Translations under genes and position numbers: made by a program | In this document: piece after piece, positions 25,501 to 34,322 of the stretch | Layout of the letters: every line of letters starts with the position of its first letter | How positions within the stretch are numbered: position 1 is the first letter of the stretch | Notes under the pieces: generated by a model | Seen by the model: the letters and a program-made list of their open reading frames with translations, nothing else | What the model was told of the DNA's origin: nothing | Databases searched by the model: none | Assembly (NCBI GenBank): GCA_035462375.1 | Contig: DATHUJ010000048.1 | Coordinates: 12,971 to 76,970, forward strand | Source: DASTQL01 sp035462375 | GTDB lineage: Bacteria; Actinomycetota; Actinomycetes; Jiangellales; Jiangellaceae | Direction of reading: 5' to 3' | Length of the DNA: 64,000 nucleotides

Positions 25501-27015
25501 TCAGCCCCGGGACCACCTGGCCAGGTAGCCCTCGGCGTCCACCCTCCGTTCGCCGGCCTGACCCACGTACCCGTCCGGCCGTACCACGACGTACCGGCCG
25601 GCTGCGGCGAGCCGGCGTGGCGCGCCGTCCAGGCGGTGCACGGTGACCGGCCCGCCCGGGAGGCGCGGGGGCGAGGCCCCGCCCGTGACCAGGACGTGGA
25701 AGCCGGGGCCCGCCACCAGCTCGTGCAGGCGGACTGCCCGGCCCTCCACCCGTGCGGGGGCGTCGGGGAGCCGGTCGCCGGGGAGGAGACCGCGACGGCT
25801 GCCGGTGGACGCGACGGCGGGGCTCCCCCGGTAGCCGACGGAGAGCTGCGCCACGCGGCGGAACGCTGCCGAGCGCACCGGCAGCCGCATCACCAGCGGC
25901 GCCAGCCTGGGCAGCACGTGGGTGCGGACGGCGGCAGCGCGCCGGGTCGTGGCCACGGTGTAGAGCCGGTCGGTGAGCCGCAGGACCTCCCGGCCGGCCG
26001 GGAGCCGCTCGGCCTCGTACGAGTCGAGGAGCTCCGGCGGTGCGGAGCCCCGGGCGACGAGGGCCAGCTTCCAGCCGAGGTTCCAGGCGTCCTGGATGCC
26101 GGTGTTCATGCCCTGCCCCCCGGCCGGGCTGTGCACGTGTGCGGCGTCACCGGCGAGGAAGACCGACCCGGCGCCGTAGGCGGCCGCCTGCCGGCAGGCG
26201 ACGCCGAAGTCGTCGAGCCAGGCCGGGTCGCGGAGGACCAGCTGCCCTCGGGTGACCTCGTCCACCAGTCGTTGCAGCACCGGCAGCGTCACCGGGCCGG
26301 CACGTCGGTCCCCGGGCTGCCCGCGGGTGGCGACCAGGCGCCAGGTCGTGGGTGAGCCGAGCGGGAAGAGGAAGAGCAGGCCGCGGGGCCCGAACCAGGT
26401 GTGCAGCGCCCCGGCCTCGATCGGGCCATCCGCCTCGAGGTCCGCGAGCACGAACGCCTGCTCGTAGGCCTTGCCCCGAAAGGGGATGCCCACGAGCCCG
26501 CGGACCGCGCTGTGGGCGCCGTCGCAGCCCACCACGTAGGCGGCCCGGCAGGTGGACGTGCCGTCCGGCCCTGCCAGCTGCGCCACGGCCCTACCCCCGT
26601 GGCGTTCCAGGTCGACCAGCTCGACGCCGCGCTCGACCTTGACGCCGCGCGACGTCAGGTGGTCGGCGAGGGCGGACTCCGTCTCGGCCTGGGAGACGAA
26701 CAAGATGTACGGGAACTCGGTGTCGCCCACACCGGCGTCGAAGAGCGGCACCCTCGAGCTCGTGCCGCTGCCGTGCAGGACGAGCTGGACGGCCGGGTTT
26801 CCCCGCGCGACGAGCCGGTCTGTCACGCCGGTCCCGCGGAGCACCTCCAGCGTCCGCGCCTGCACCGCCAGGGCCCGCGACTCGTGCACCTGGTCGGGGT
26901 CCCGGTCGACGATCCGGACGGACGCGCCGTGCCGGTGCGTCTGGGCCGCGAGCGCCAGACCCGTCGGTCCCGCCCCCACGACCAGGACGTCGACGTCTCC
27001 CCCCGGACTCCTCAC
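25501..27015 (-). CDS. FAD-dependent monooxygenase, PheA/TfdB class
   Basis: 504 residues, aromatic hydroxylase type. Visible are the dinucleotide motif VLVVGAGPTGLALA, the second FAD motif YVVGCDGAHSAVR, GDAAHVHSPAGGQGMNTGIQDAWNLGWKLA, and a C-terminal thioredoxin-like domain (about residues 405-504) ending with PDGYVGQAGE. The class hydroxylates phenols or polyketide-like aromatics using NAD(P)H and O2. The GTG at 27015 has a -10 box six bases upstream. It is followed, 68 bases on, by isochorismatase on the same strand. Confidence 0.92.
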   Translation of the reverse strand: MRSPGGDVDVLVVGAGPTGLALAAQTHRHGASVRIVDRDPDQVHESRALAVQARTLEVLRGTGVTDRLVARGNPAVQLVLHGSGTSSRVPLFDAGVGDTEFPYILFVSQAETESALADHLTSRGVKVERGVELVDLERHGGRAVAQLAGPDGTSTCRAAYVVGCDGAHSAVRGLVGIPFRGKAYEQAFVLADLEADGPIEAGALHTWFGPRGLLFLFPLGSPTTWRLVATRGQPGDRRAGPVTLPVLQRLVDEVTRGQLVLRDPAWLDDFGVACRQAAAYGAGSVFLAGDAAHVHSPAGGQGMNTGIQDAWNLGWKLALVARGSAPPELLDSYEAERLPAGREVLRLTDRLYTVATTRRAAAVRTHVLPRLAPLVMRLPVRSAAFRRVAQLSVGYRGSPAVASTGSRRGLLPGDRLPDAPARVEGRAVRLHELVAGPGFHVLVTGGASPPRLPGGPVTVHRLDGAPRRLAAAGRYVVVRPDGYVGQAGERRVDAEGYLARWSRG

Positions 27016-27021
27016 CCCGTC

Positions 27022-27027
27022 AACGTA
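27022..27027 (-). promoter_or_regulatory. -10 box of leaderless monooxygenase gene
   Basis: TACGTT on the minus strand ends exactly six bases before the GTG at 27015. Confidence 0.5.
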
Positions 27028-27130
27028 CGCGATGGGGTGTTTGTCCGGCCTCGCGTGCCCCGGACCGATGAGTGCCGGGCGGTCGAGCGGTCTATCCAGC
27101 GGAGGACCGACGGACGAAGGGAAACGCGCC

Positions 27131-27757
27131 GTGCCGACGATGCTCGACCTGCACCCACCCGCGCGGGTGGTGGCCGCCCTGCTGGACGGGGTGCGCGACG
27201 ACCAGCTGTCCGACCCGACGCCGTGCGCCCGCTACCCGGTCGCGGCCCTGCTGGACCACCTGATGGGGCTCACGACCGCCTTCACCCTGGCCGCCCGGAA
27301 GTCGACCGCCGCCGAGGCGCTGGCGGGCGAGTCCCGTCCAGGCGAGGCCTCCGCCGCACACCTGTCCCCGGGCTGGCGTACCGAGCTCCCCCGGCGTCTG
27401 CGGGGGCTCGCCGAGGCGTGGCAGGACCCCGGTGCGTGGGAGGGCATGGCGGCGGCGGGAGGAGTGACGCTCCCGGCCGACGTGATGGGCGCCGTGGCCG
27501 TCGACGAGCTGGTGATCCACGGGTGGGACCTGGCCAGGGCCACCGGGCAGCGCTTCACCTGCGACGCCGCGAGCACGCAGGCGGTCTTCACCTTCACCTC
27601 GATCGCGGCCCGTCCGGAGGAGGCCGAGGGGCGCCAGGGCGTCTTCGGCCCGGTCGTGGAGGTGCCGGCCGACGCGCCCCTGCTGGAGCGGGCGCTCGGG
27701 CTGAGCGGCCGGGACCCTGCCTGGTCCCCGCAAGGGGCCCAGCACCCCACCCGGTGA
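27131..27757 (+). CDS. TIGR03086-type metal-binding protein (maleylpyruvate isomerase N-like)
   Basis: 208 residues of the DinB/mycothiol-dependent isomerase superfamily. The signature PTPCARYPVAALLDHLMG holds the first His of the metal site, and DELVIHGWDLARATGQ holds a second His and the typical HGWDLA motif. Related proteins bind a divalent metal and use mycothiol as cofactor, but this branch has no assigned reaction. GAAGGGA lies 8 bases before the GTG at 27131. It converges with the MFS gene. Confidence 0.85.
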   Translation: MPTMLDLHPPARVVAALLDGVRDDQLSDPTPCARYPVAALLDHLMGLTTAFTLAARKSTAAEALAGESRPGEASAAHLSPGWRTELPRRLRGLAEAWQDPGAWEGMAAAGGVTLPADVMGAVAVDELVIHGWDLARATGQRFTCDAASTQAVFTFTSIAARPEEAEGRQGVFGPVVEVPADAPLLERALGLSGRDPAWSPQGAQHPTR

Positions 27758-27785
27758 CCGCCCGGGGCTCGCCCAGCGGGGTGGG

Positions 27786-29000
27786 TCAGGCGGCCCGGGC
27801 CGAGGGCTCCGCGGAGGAGCGCCACCACCCGAGGAGCGCCAGCGCGCCGATGGCCGCGCTGAGCACGAAGGGTGCGTCCAGCCCCCGTACGGAGGCGAGT
27901 GCGCCACCGGCCACCGCCCCGGCGGCGCTCCCCCCGTAGACCAGGGTCCGCCAGGACGCCGTGACCCGGCCCAGCAGCGCGTCGGGGACCAGCCGGTGCC
28001 GCAGCGACACGGCCACCACGTTGAAGACCCCGAACGCACCGCTCGTCGCCACGACGACGGTGACGGCGGCCCAGAGCTCCGGGGCGACGAGCAGCAGCAC
28101 CGGCGCCATGGTGGCCACGGCCATGGCCCAGAGCAGGACGCTCCGGTGTCGCCGTCCCGAGACCAGCCGGTCGGCAGCGAAGGCCCCGGCTAGCCCTCCC
28201 GCCGCGCCGACGGCCAGGAGGACGCCGAAGCCGACCGGGCCGAGGGCCAGCCGCTGCTGCGTGTACAGGACGAAGATCGCGAACCAGGCGCTGTCGGCGA
28301 CCGCGACCGCCAGGCCGGCGAGGACGAGCGCCCGGAGCCGGCGGTGCCGAGCCAGCCATCGGATCCCCGCCCGGACGCCGGCGGGGATCGCAGCGGCGTC
28401 CGCGGCGGCCGTGTCGCGCACGGCGAGGGCCGCCGCCGGGAGGCTGAGGACCAGCAGCACGGCCAGCGCGAGGGCACCGCTGTTGGCCACGAACGGCAGG
28501 GCCACGCCGGCGCCGAAGAGCGCCGCCCCGACGAGTGGGCCGACGAACTCGTTCCCGGCGACCTCACCGGCGACCAGTCGGCCGTTGGCGCGCTCGAGCA
28601 GAGCGCGCGGGACGAGGCGGGGGATGGTCGACTGGGCCGCGGTGTCGCGGACGGTCTCCCCCACGCCGAGGAGGAACGCTGCGACGGCGACGGCCTCGAT
28701 CGTCGCCCGGTCGGTGGCGATCGCCGCGACCAGGGCGCCGAGCACGAGCACGCGGCCGAGGTCCGCCGACACCATGAGGAACCGCCGGCTGCGCCGGTCC
28801 GCCAGGGAGCCGGCGACCAGACCGGTGACGAGCCACGGCAGCGTGGCCGCGGCGGCGACCACCGCCACCATGGCCGGCTCGTCCGACAGCGCTGCCGCCA
28901 GCAGCGGGAAGGCCGCGACGCGGATCCCGTCGCCGACGTTCGCCAGCACCGCGGCGGCCCAGAACCGCCAGAAGCGACGACCCAAGGTCACCCGCCGCAC
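27786..29000 (-). CDS. MFS transporter (DHA3/enterobactin-exporter-like)
   Basis: 404 residues with about 12 spans. The N-terminal RFWAAAVLANVGDGIRVAAFPL and the loop motif AGSLADRRSRRFLM are typical of the DHA3-type drug/siderophore efflux branch. The GTG start overlaps the end of the upstream small membrane gene by 13 bases, so it is likely translationally coupled to it. The cargo is unknown. Confidence 0.9.
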   Translation of the reverse strand: MRRVTLGRRFWRFWAAAVLANVGDGIRVAAFPLLAAALSDEPAMVAVVAAAATLPWLVTGLVAGSLADRRSRRFLMVSADLGRVLVLGALVAAIATDRATIEAVAVAAFLLGVGETVRDTAAQSTIPRLVPRALLERANGRLVAGEVAGNEFVGPLVGAALFGAGVALPFVANSGALALAVLLVLSLPAAALAVRDTAAADAAAIPAGVRAGIRWLARHRRLRALVLAGLAVAVADSAWFAIFVLYTQQRLALGPVGFGVLLAVGAAGGLAGAFAADRLVSGRRHRSVLLWAMAVATMAPVLLLVAPELWAAVTVVVATSGAFGVFNVVAVSLRHRLVPDALLGRVTASWRTLVYGGSAAGAVAGGALASVRGLDAPFVLSAAIGALALLGWWRSSAEPSARAA

Positions 29001-29308
29001 GCTACCGGGGCGACCACCTCCGGCTCCGGCGCGGGCGGGTCGCGGGAGTCGCTGTCACCGTTGAGGACGCCGCCCATGAGTGCGACCGCAATCGCGAACG
29101 CGACCGCCAGGGCCGCCCCGAGGAGCAGCAACGGGCCGAGGACCGCGGCCACCGCCGCGAGGATGGCGCCGACGGCACGGACCAGGATGAAGACGACGAC
29201 CACGGCTAGGACGGCCAGCACCAGACCGCCGCCGGCGCCGTCGTCCAGGACCGGCAACCCGGCGGCCAGGTCGTTCACGGAGAGCGAGGAGAGGGCTACA
29301 GTGGCCAT
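28988..29308 (-). CDS. Small membrane protein, unknown
   Basis: 106 residues with two long hydrophobic spans (about residues 28-50 and 56-80) and an acidic, Pro-rich C-terminus. No family recognised. A GGAG site lies about nine bases before the ATG at 29308. It overlaps the MFS start, so it may be an accessory of that exporter. Confidence 0.6.
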   Translation of the reverse strand: MATVALSSLSVNDLAAGLPVLDDGAGGGLVLAVLAVVVVFILVRAVGAILAAVAAVLGPLLLLGAALAVAFAIAVALMGGVLNGDSDSRDPPAPEPEVVAPVACGG

Positions 29309-29515
29309 GACGGAGTTCTCCGTTCGGGCCTAGGTGTCGCGGACGGACCGAGGTCCGTCGTGGGAGAGTTGCAGGCGCCCCCGGGTTCCGCTGCCAACGT
29401 TGTCCGGGGGTGCTTGCCTGTCAGGGCCGATGAGCCCGTCGGGCCCAGCCGTTCACGTTCCCCAGTGCGCGAAGCGCTGCTGTCCCCCTCGGCCGCCCCA
29501 CTCGACCACTCCCCT

Positions 29516-29530
29516 CCACTGGAGTTCACT
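29516..29530. promoter_or_regulatory. Putative operator 1 for XRE regulator
   Basis: The reverse complement AGTGAACTCCAGTGG matches operator 2 (ACTGAACTCCACTGA) at 12 of 15 positions. On the plus strand it also reads as two CACT half-sites ten bases apart. It lies about 35 bases upstream of the TAGAAT -10 candidate. Confidence 0.5.
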
Positions 29531-29564
29531 CCCAGTACGGTGAAGTTGTGTCGTTACCGATGGC

Positions 29565-29570
29565 TAGAAT
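29565..29570 (+). promoter_or_regulatory. Candidate -10 box (TAGAAT)
   Basis: A good match to TANNNT, lying between the two candidate operators, about 140 bases before the XRE gene. No convincing -35 is visible at 17 bases. Confidence 0.35.
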
Positions 29571-29663
29571 GTACAGGCGTGTCTACTGGACATCAAGACT
29601 GAATGCTGTAGCGTGAAGTCCCGTCCACATCGTGAACTTTGCCGGTGGATCGGCGTACGGCGC

Positions 29664-29685
29664 AGTCACTGAACTCCACTGAAGT
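29664..29685. promoter_or_regulatory. Putative operator 2 for XRE regulator
   Basis: Contains CACTGAA-CTC-CACTGAA, a direct repeat with a ten-base (one helix turn) period, 25 bases before the regulator's ATG. It resembles operator 1, which fits autoregulation by the adjacent XRE protein. Confidence 0.5.
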
Positions 29686-29709
29686 CGCCGCACGGAGGTG
29701 GCGGGACCC

Positions 29710-30774
29710 ATGTCCTTCGACCCCACTCCCACTTCCGCCCTCGCTCGCCGTCTGCACGGGCTGCGCACCCGGCAGTGGCCGCGGCACCGGGTGACCCAGC
29801 GGGTCCTGGCCGACGCGTTGGGCGGACTGTCCACGTCGACCATCTCGTCGTACGAGAACGGCTCCATCGTGCCGCCGGACGAGCGGCTGCACGACTACGC
29901 GACGTTCTTCGCGACCCCGCGCTCCTTCACCGAGGGCGGCCCAGGGCTGTTGCCGGAGGACGGGCTGAGTGAGGCGGAACGGGTGCAGCGCAAGGAGCTC
30001 TACGAGGAGCTGCTGTCGTTGCGGGGCACCGACGGGACGGAGCAGCAGGTGGGGTCCGCCTCGGGGGCGGCGCGCCGCACGTGGCGGTTCCCCGACCGCG
30101 TGCCCGTCCGCGTCATCTGCGGCGATCTGCCGGAGAAGGACCGGTCCCCGTTGGCCCACCCGTCCTCGCTGAACTACACGGAGCTGCGGTCCTTCGCCGA
30201 CCTGGACGCCCTCGTCGAGCTCTTCGGGCACCTGCGCATGGAGAACCCGCACAGCGACGTCCGCTACCGGCGGTCCGGGAACCTCGAGAGGCTGGTCGCC
30301 GACGACATCTCCGGTCACCTGGTGCTGCTCGGGGCGGACTGGAACGAGGCGACCGAGTGGGTGGTCCTCCGCCAGGACCTGCCCGTCTCCCAGGTCCGGG
30401 ACCCGGCGGTCGGTGACGGGCTCGTCTTCGAGGTGACCGAGGGCGGCAAGGAGCAGCGCTTCCTTCCCGTGGTCTCCCAGCGCCTCGGCCTGGTGGAGGA
30501 CGTGGGTCTGATCTACCGCATGCCCAACCCGCACAACACCGCCTACTCGCTCACCATCGTCAGCGGGGTCTACTCGAGGGGCGTCCTGGGCGCTGTCCGC
30601 TGCCTGACGGATGCGCGCCTACGCGACCGCAACGAGGCCTACCTCGCCAACCGCTTCGGCGACGCGCCCGAGTTCGGGGTCCTCGTCCGGGTGCCCGTCC
30701 TGGGCGGCAGCGCCGTCACTCCCGACCTCACCAACCCCGGCATCCGCCTCCGCGAATGGCCGCCGTCCACGTGA
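29710..30774 (+). CDS. XRE-family regulator with uncharacterised sensor-like domain
   Basis: 354 residues. Residues ~10-70 form an HTH_3 domain (VTQRVLADALGGLSTSTISSYENGS). The rest (about 115-354) is an alpha/beta region with VRVICGDLP, SFADLDALVELFGHLR, HLVLLGADWNEAT and NPHNTAYSLTIVSGVYSRGVLGAVRCLTD. I recall similar C-terminal regions in other actinobacterial XRE proteins but know no function; it could bind a nucleotide or another small ligand. GGAGG precedes the ATG. An SGNH hydrolase follows on the same strand after 96 bases. Confidence 0.75.
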   Translation: MSFDPTPTSALARRLHGLRTRQWPRHRVTQRVLADALGGLSTSTISSYENGSIVPPDERLHDYATFFATPRSFTEGGPGLLPEDGLSEAERVQRKELYEELLSLRGTDGTEQQVGSASGAARRTWRFPDRVPVRVICGDLPEKDRSPLAHPSSLNYTELRSFADLDALVELFGHLRMENPHSDVRYRRSGNLERLVADDISGHLVLLGADWNEATEWVVLRQDLPVSQVRDPAVGDGLVFEVTEGGKEQRFLPVVSQRLGLVEDVGLIYRMPNPHNTAYSLTIVSGVYSRGVLGAVRCLTDARLRDRNEAYLANRFGDAPEFGVLVRVPVLGGSAVTPDLTNPGIRLREWPPST

Positions 30775-30870
30775 CTGCTCCCCGGTTGCCCCTTGACGCG
30801 GCGGCGTCACGGGAGGTGGCTGGAGGCCAGCGCGCCGGTCCGGCTGGTGCGCGGACGAGGGAGGCGGGGA

Positions 30871-32478
30871 ATGGCCGATCGGCGGTGCGACCGCACGACG
30901 CCCAGCGAGGTGGAGATCCGGGACAGGCCGCGGGAGCCGGTCTCGGACCCGACCCTCGGGATCTCGGTGCCTGCGGGAGGAGAGCGGAAGGCGAGCCACC
31001 GGCTCGTGACGATCGGTGACTCGCTGACGCATGGGTTCATGAGCGGGGCGATCTACCGCACGGACCTGTCGTGGCCGGCCATCGTCGCCTACGAGCTCGG
31101 CCTGCAGTCTGACGACTTCCGCTTCCCGGTGTACGAGTGGCCCACCGGACCGGGTGGGCTCCCCCTCGACCTCGAGCGGCTCGCCCGCGCCTTCGAGCAC
31201 CGCTTCGGCCATCGTCTTGACTTCTGGGAGGTCGTCGGCGCCGCCCTGTGGGTGCAGTCGTACATGGACCGGGTCGAGGACCACTGGGAGCGGGGCGAGG
31301 GCTCGAAGACGCCGCCGACCGGCGCCCCCTTCCACAACCTGGCCGTCTACGGATGGGACGTCCTGGACGCCTGCCTGCTCACCGCAACCACGGTTTCGGC
31401 GCGGATCAAGACCCCGAAGGACGACCTCGTCTCCCAGATCGTCGAGAACAACGGGGACCGAGCCGGATGGGTCGTCCTGCAGCGGGCGCGCTCCGGGCGC
31501 CAGCCGCGCACCGTCCTGGAGGCGGCAGAGGCCATGGGCCGGGCCGCGGGGGGCATCGAGACCCTGGTGCTGGCCCTGGGCAGCAACAACGCCCTCGGCT
31601 CGGTCGTCGGGCTCAGGCCATGCTGGACCGGCGCCGACTACCTCGACCTCACACCGGAGAAGAGGTTGACCGCCAAGAGCGCCTACAACGTGTGGCGTCC
31701 TTCGCACTTCGCGGCCGACTGGGCCCTGCTGGTCGAGAGCGTCCGCCGGGTCAACGCCCGACACGTGATCGTCGCGACCGTCCCGTCGGTGACGATCGCC
31801 CCGATCGCCCGCGGCGTGTCGGGCAAGGTCCGCCCGGACTCCCGATACTTCCCCTACTACACCCGGCCGTGGATCGACGACGACGACTTCGACCCCGAGC
31901 GGGACCCGCACCTGACGGAGGACGAGGCCCGTGCGGTGGACTCGGCCATCGACGCGTACAACGAGACGATCGTCGCCTCCGTCGAGGCAGCCCGGCGCGA
32001 GGGACTCGACTGGTACGTGCTGGACATGGCCGGCCTGCTCGACCGGCTGGCTCGACGCCGCTACCTGGAGAGCCCGTGGGCACGGCCGAGCTGGTGGACC
32101 CCGTACGAGTTGCCCGCCGAGCTCGAGGCGCTGGACCCGGTGCCGAACACCCGGTTCTTCCGGTCCGGGCCGGGGGGTCGGACGGACGGCGGGCTCTTCT
32201 CGCTCGACGGCGTCCACCCGACGACGATCGGCTACGGGATCCTCGCGCAGGAGGTGGTCGAGGTGATGAAGACGGCCGGGGTCGCCTTCCTCGGCCGCGA
32301 CGGTCAACCCCGCGACCCGGACACCGTCAAGGTGGACTTCGGCCGCCTGCTCCGGGCCGACACGCTGCTGCTGGACCCCCCGGCGGCGGTGTCGCCCACC
32401 CTCAGCCTGCTCGGCTGGCTCGACGAACGCATCGACTGGGTGCGGCGCATCCTGCCCTTCGTGCCCTCGCCGCTCTGA
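30871..32478 (+). CDS. Large SGNH/GDSL-like hydrolase
   Basis: 535 residues, larger than typical GDSL esterases. The block I motif TIGDSLTHGF holds the nucleophile Ser, block III is present as LALGSNNALGS, and the catalytic Asp-x-x-His is in SLDGVHPTTIGYG near residue 445. A ~150-residue insertion separates blocks I and III. No signal peptide, so it acts in the cytosol. GAGGGAGGCGGGGA precedes the ATG at 30871. It could deacylate or de-esterify a lipid or sugar; the upstream regulator may control it. Confidence 0.85.
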   Translation: MADRRCDRTTPSEVEIRDRPREPVSDPTLGISVPAGGERKASHRLVTIGDSLTHGFMSGAIYRTDLSWPAIVAYELGLQSDDFRFPVYEWPTGPGGLPLDLERLARAFEHRFGHRLDFWEVVGAALWVQSYMDRVEDHWERGEGSKTPPTGAPFHNLAVYGWDVLDACLLTATTVSARIKTPKDDLVSQIVENNGDRAGWVVLQRARSGRQPRTVLEAAEAMGRAAGGIETLVLALGSNNALGSVVGLRPCWTGADYLDLTPEKRLTAKSAYNVWRPSHFAADWALLVESVRRVNARHVIVATVPSVTIAPIARGVSGKVRPDSRYFPYYTRPWIDDDDFDPERDPHLTEDEARAVDSAIDAYNETIVASVEAARREGLDWYVLDMAGLLDRLARRRYLESPWARPSWWTPYELPAELEALDPVPNTRFFRSGPGGRTDGGLFSLDGVHPTTIGYGILAQEVVEVMKTAGVAFLGRDGQPRDPDTVKVDFGRLLRADTLLLDPPAAVSPTLSLLGWLDERIDWVRRILPFVPSPL

Positions 32479-32634
32479 CCCGCGGCGCGCCCCGCGCCGG
32501 GCTGCGCTTCCCCCGCACGGGGCAGCACCGAGTGAGACCAGGCCGGCAAAGACTCGACCGCCCGCCAGCTGAGCTTCATGCTGCGAGTACGGAACCGCCC
32601 GGCCGGGAGGCTGGGCTACGACGGAGGAGGTTCC

Positions 32635-33291
32635 ATGACCGTGCAGTCCCAGGAGTACGCCGCCCGCCTGGACGTCGACTACCCGGACACGCTCGACCGC
32701 GTCACCACCGCGTTCCGGCTGATCTGGGTGATCCCGATCGCCATCGTGCTCGGCGCGCTGTCCTCAACGGCGACGTCGACCGTGACCGTGATCAACGAGA
32801 CGGGCGAGGTCGTCTCGCGAGTGAGCAGGGAAGGTGGTGGGATCGCAGGCGGGCTGTTCGTCGCCACCCTGCTGATGATCGTGTTCCGCCAGCGGTACCC
32901 GCGCTGGTGGTTCGATTTCGCCCTCCAGTTCAACCGGTTCGCCGCGCGGGTCGCTGCGTACGTGACCCTGCTCACCGATCGATACCCATCGACGGTCGAA
33001 GAGCAGTCGGTCCATCTCTCGATCGACTACCCCGACGCGGAGCACGACCTCAACCGGTGGCTCCCGCTGGTGAAGTGGCTCCTGGTCATCCCGCACGTCA
33101 TCGTGCTGGCCTTCCTCGCTATCGGCGTGGTCTTGACGGTGTTCATCGCCTGGTTCGCCATCCTCTTCACCGGGCGGTATCCCCGAGCGCTCTTCGACTA
33201 CGTGGTCGGCGTCGGCCGGTGGGCTCTACGCGTCCAAGCCTACGCAACCCTGCTGGTCACGGACCGGTACCCACCCTTCAGCCTCAGGTGA
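32635..33291 (+). CDS. DUF4389 membrane protein
   Basis: 218 residues with about four spans. Duplicate signatures VDYPDTLDR…FRLIWVIP and IDYPDAEHDLNRWLPLVKWLLVIPH, and repeats QRYPRWWFDFALQFNRFAARVAAY and GRYPRALFDYVVGVGRWALRVQAY, show an internal duplication typical of DUF4389. A GGAGGAGG ribosome site sits four bases before the ATG. No function is known. Confidence 0.88.
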   Translation: MTVQSQEYAARLDVDYPDTLDRVTTAFRLIWVIPIAIVLGALSSTATSTVTVINETGEVVSRVSREGGGIAGGLFVATLLMIVFRQRYPRWWFDFALQFNRFAARVAAYVTLLTDRYPSTVEEQSVHLSIDYPDAEHDLNRWLPLVKWLLVIPHVIVLAFLAIGVVLTVFIAWFAILFTGRYPRALFDYVVGVGRWALRVQAYATLLVTDRYPPFSLR

Positions 33292-33558
33292 CCGGACGGA
33301 CCGCAGAGGCCCATCGGCGTAGCGCCACACCACGACTCGTCCGGGTCGAGCGACCTGACGATCGGGTGTCGTACGGCGGCCCGGCCGGGCGTCGCCGACC
33401 CCGCGGGCCCTGTCCCGGATCACCGAGCGGCAGCCGAGGTCTTGCGGCTCGTCGCAACTGGCCGGTCCAACCAGGACATCGATCCTTGTGGACCTTCGCC
33501 CCGGGTGGGCGCACTCCCCCGAGAGGACAGTGGAACCGTCGACGAAAGGTGGCTGGTG

Positions 33559-33741
33559 ATGGCCAACAGCAACGCAGGTGCGGCAGGTGGAGGTGCGATC
33601 TACGGCCTCGGGATCTTCGGCGCACTCGTGTACTTCTGGCAGCAGGCGGACTCCTTCTGGGAGTACCTGCTCGCCCTCCTCCAGGGTCTGTTCTGGCCCG
33701 CGTTCATGGTGTACGAGGTCTTCGCCGCCCTGGCGTCGTGA
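33559..33741 (+). CDS. Small membrane protein, 60 residues
   Basis: After MANSNAGAAGG comes one or two hydrophobic helices rich in Trp, Tyr and Phe (IYGLGIFGALVYFWQQA, LLALLQGLFWPAFMVYEV). A similar small-protein type is widespread in actinobacteria without known function. AAAGGTGG precedes the ATG. Nothing is seen in the ~265 bases before it. Confidence 0.7.
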   Translation: MANSNAGAAGGGAIYGLGIFGALVYFWQQADSFWEYLLALLQGLFWPAFMVYEVFAALAS

Positions 33742-33800
33742 CCCGACCCGATCGCTACGCTCGCGCCGTCGGCTCGGGCGGGCCACAGGGAGGTGGCGAC

Positions 33801-34259
33801 ATGTCAGGCAAGCCGCGGGTCCCCCCGCGCTGGTTCGTCCGCGGCGCGTGGAAGGTGCACCGAGCCCTCTACCGCGTCACCCGCGGTCGGATCGGGCTGT
33901 GGCGACCGAAGCCGGGTGGATGGGGAACCGCCCGGCTCACGACCGTCGGACGTCGCACCGGGCGGCAGCGCAGTGTTCTCGTCGGCTACATCGAGGACGG
34001 ACCGAACCTCGTCACGATGGCGATGAACGGCTGGGCCGACGGCGAGCCGGCCTGGTGGCTGAACCTCCAGGCGAGAGCGGAGGCCACCATCGAGACCGTG
34101 GACGGTTCTCACCAGGTGAGGGCCCGGGCCGCCGAGGGTGAGGAGCGCGCCCGGCTGTGGGGCCGTTGGGCGGAGGTCAACAGCGACCTCGACGGGTACG
34201 CGGCTCTCCGGTCGGGTGAGACGGCCGTCGTCGTCCTCGAGCCACGCACCACCGGCTGA
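33801..34259 (+). CDS. Deazaflavin (F420)-dependent nitroreductase-family protein
   Basis: 152 residues of the Ddn/split beta-barrel family. The pattern LTTVGRRTGRQRSVLVGYIEDGPNLVTMAMNG…PAWWLNLQARAEATIE is characteristic of F420H2-binding members. It may reduce quinones or other acceptors. GGGAGGTGG lies before the ATG at 33801. It is probably cotranscribed with the small membrane gene 59 bases upstream. Confidence 0.88.
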   Translation: MSGKPRVPPRWFVRGAWKVHRALYRVTRGRIGLWRPKPGGWGTARLTTVGRRTGRQRSVLVGYIEDGPNLVTMAMNGWADGEPAWWLNLQARAEATIETVDGSHQVRARAAEGEERARLWGRWAEVNSDLDGYAALRSGETAVVVLEPRTTG

Positions 34260-34322
34260 TCGGTCGGTGTCGGCAAGCACTCTTGTGCCGTGCGCCGGCT
34301 CACGTACGGCGGACTACGGTGC

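Larger units (their letters stand above)
29309..29709. other. Long promoter region of the XRE regulator
   Basis: 400 bases, noticeably more AT-rich than the neighbourhood after 29510. It holds two CACT-N6-CACT sites (29516-29530 and 29664-29685) and a TAGAAT -10 candidate at 29565-29570. I find no ORF with coding character. Confidence 0.55.
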
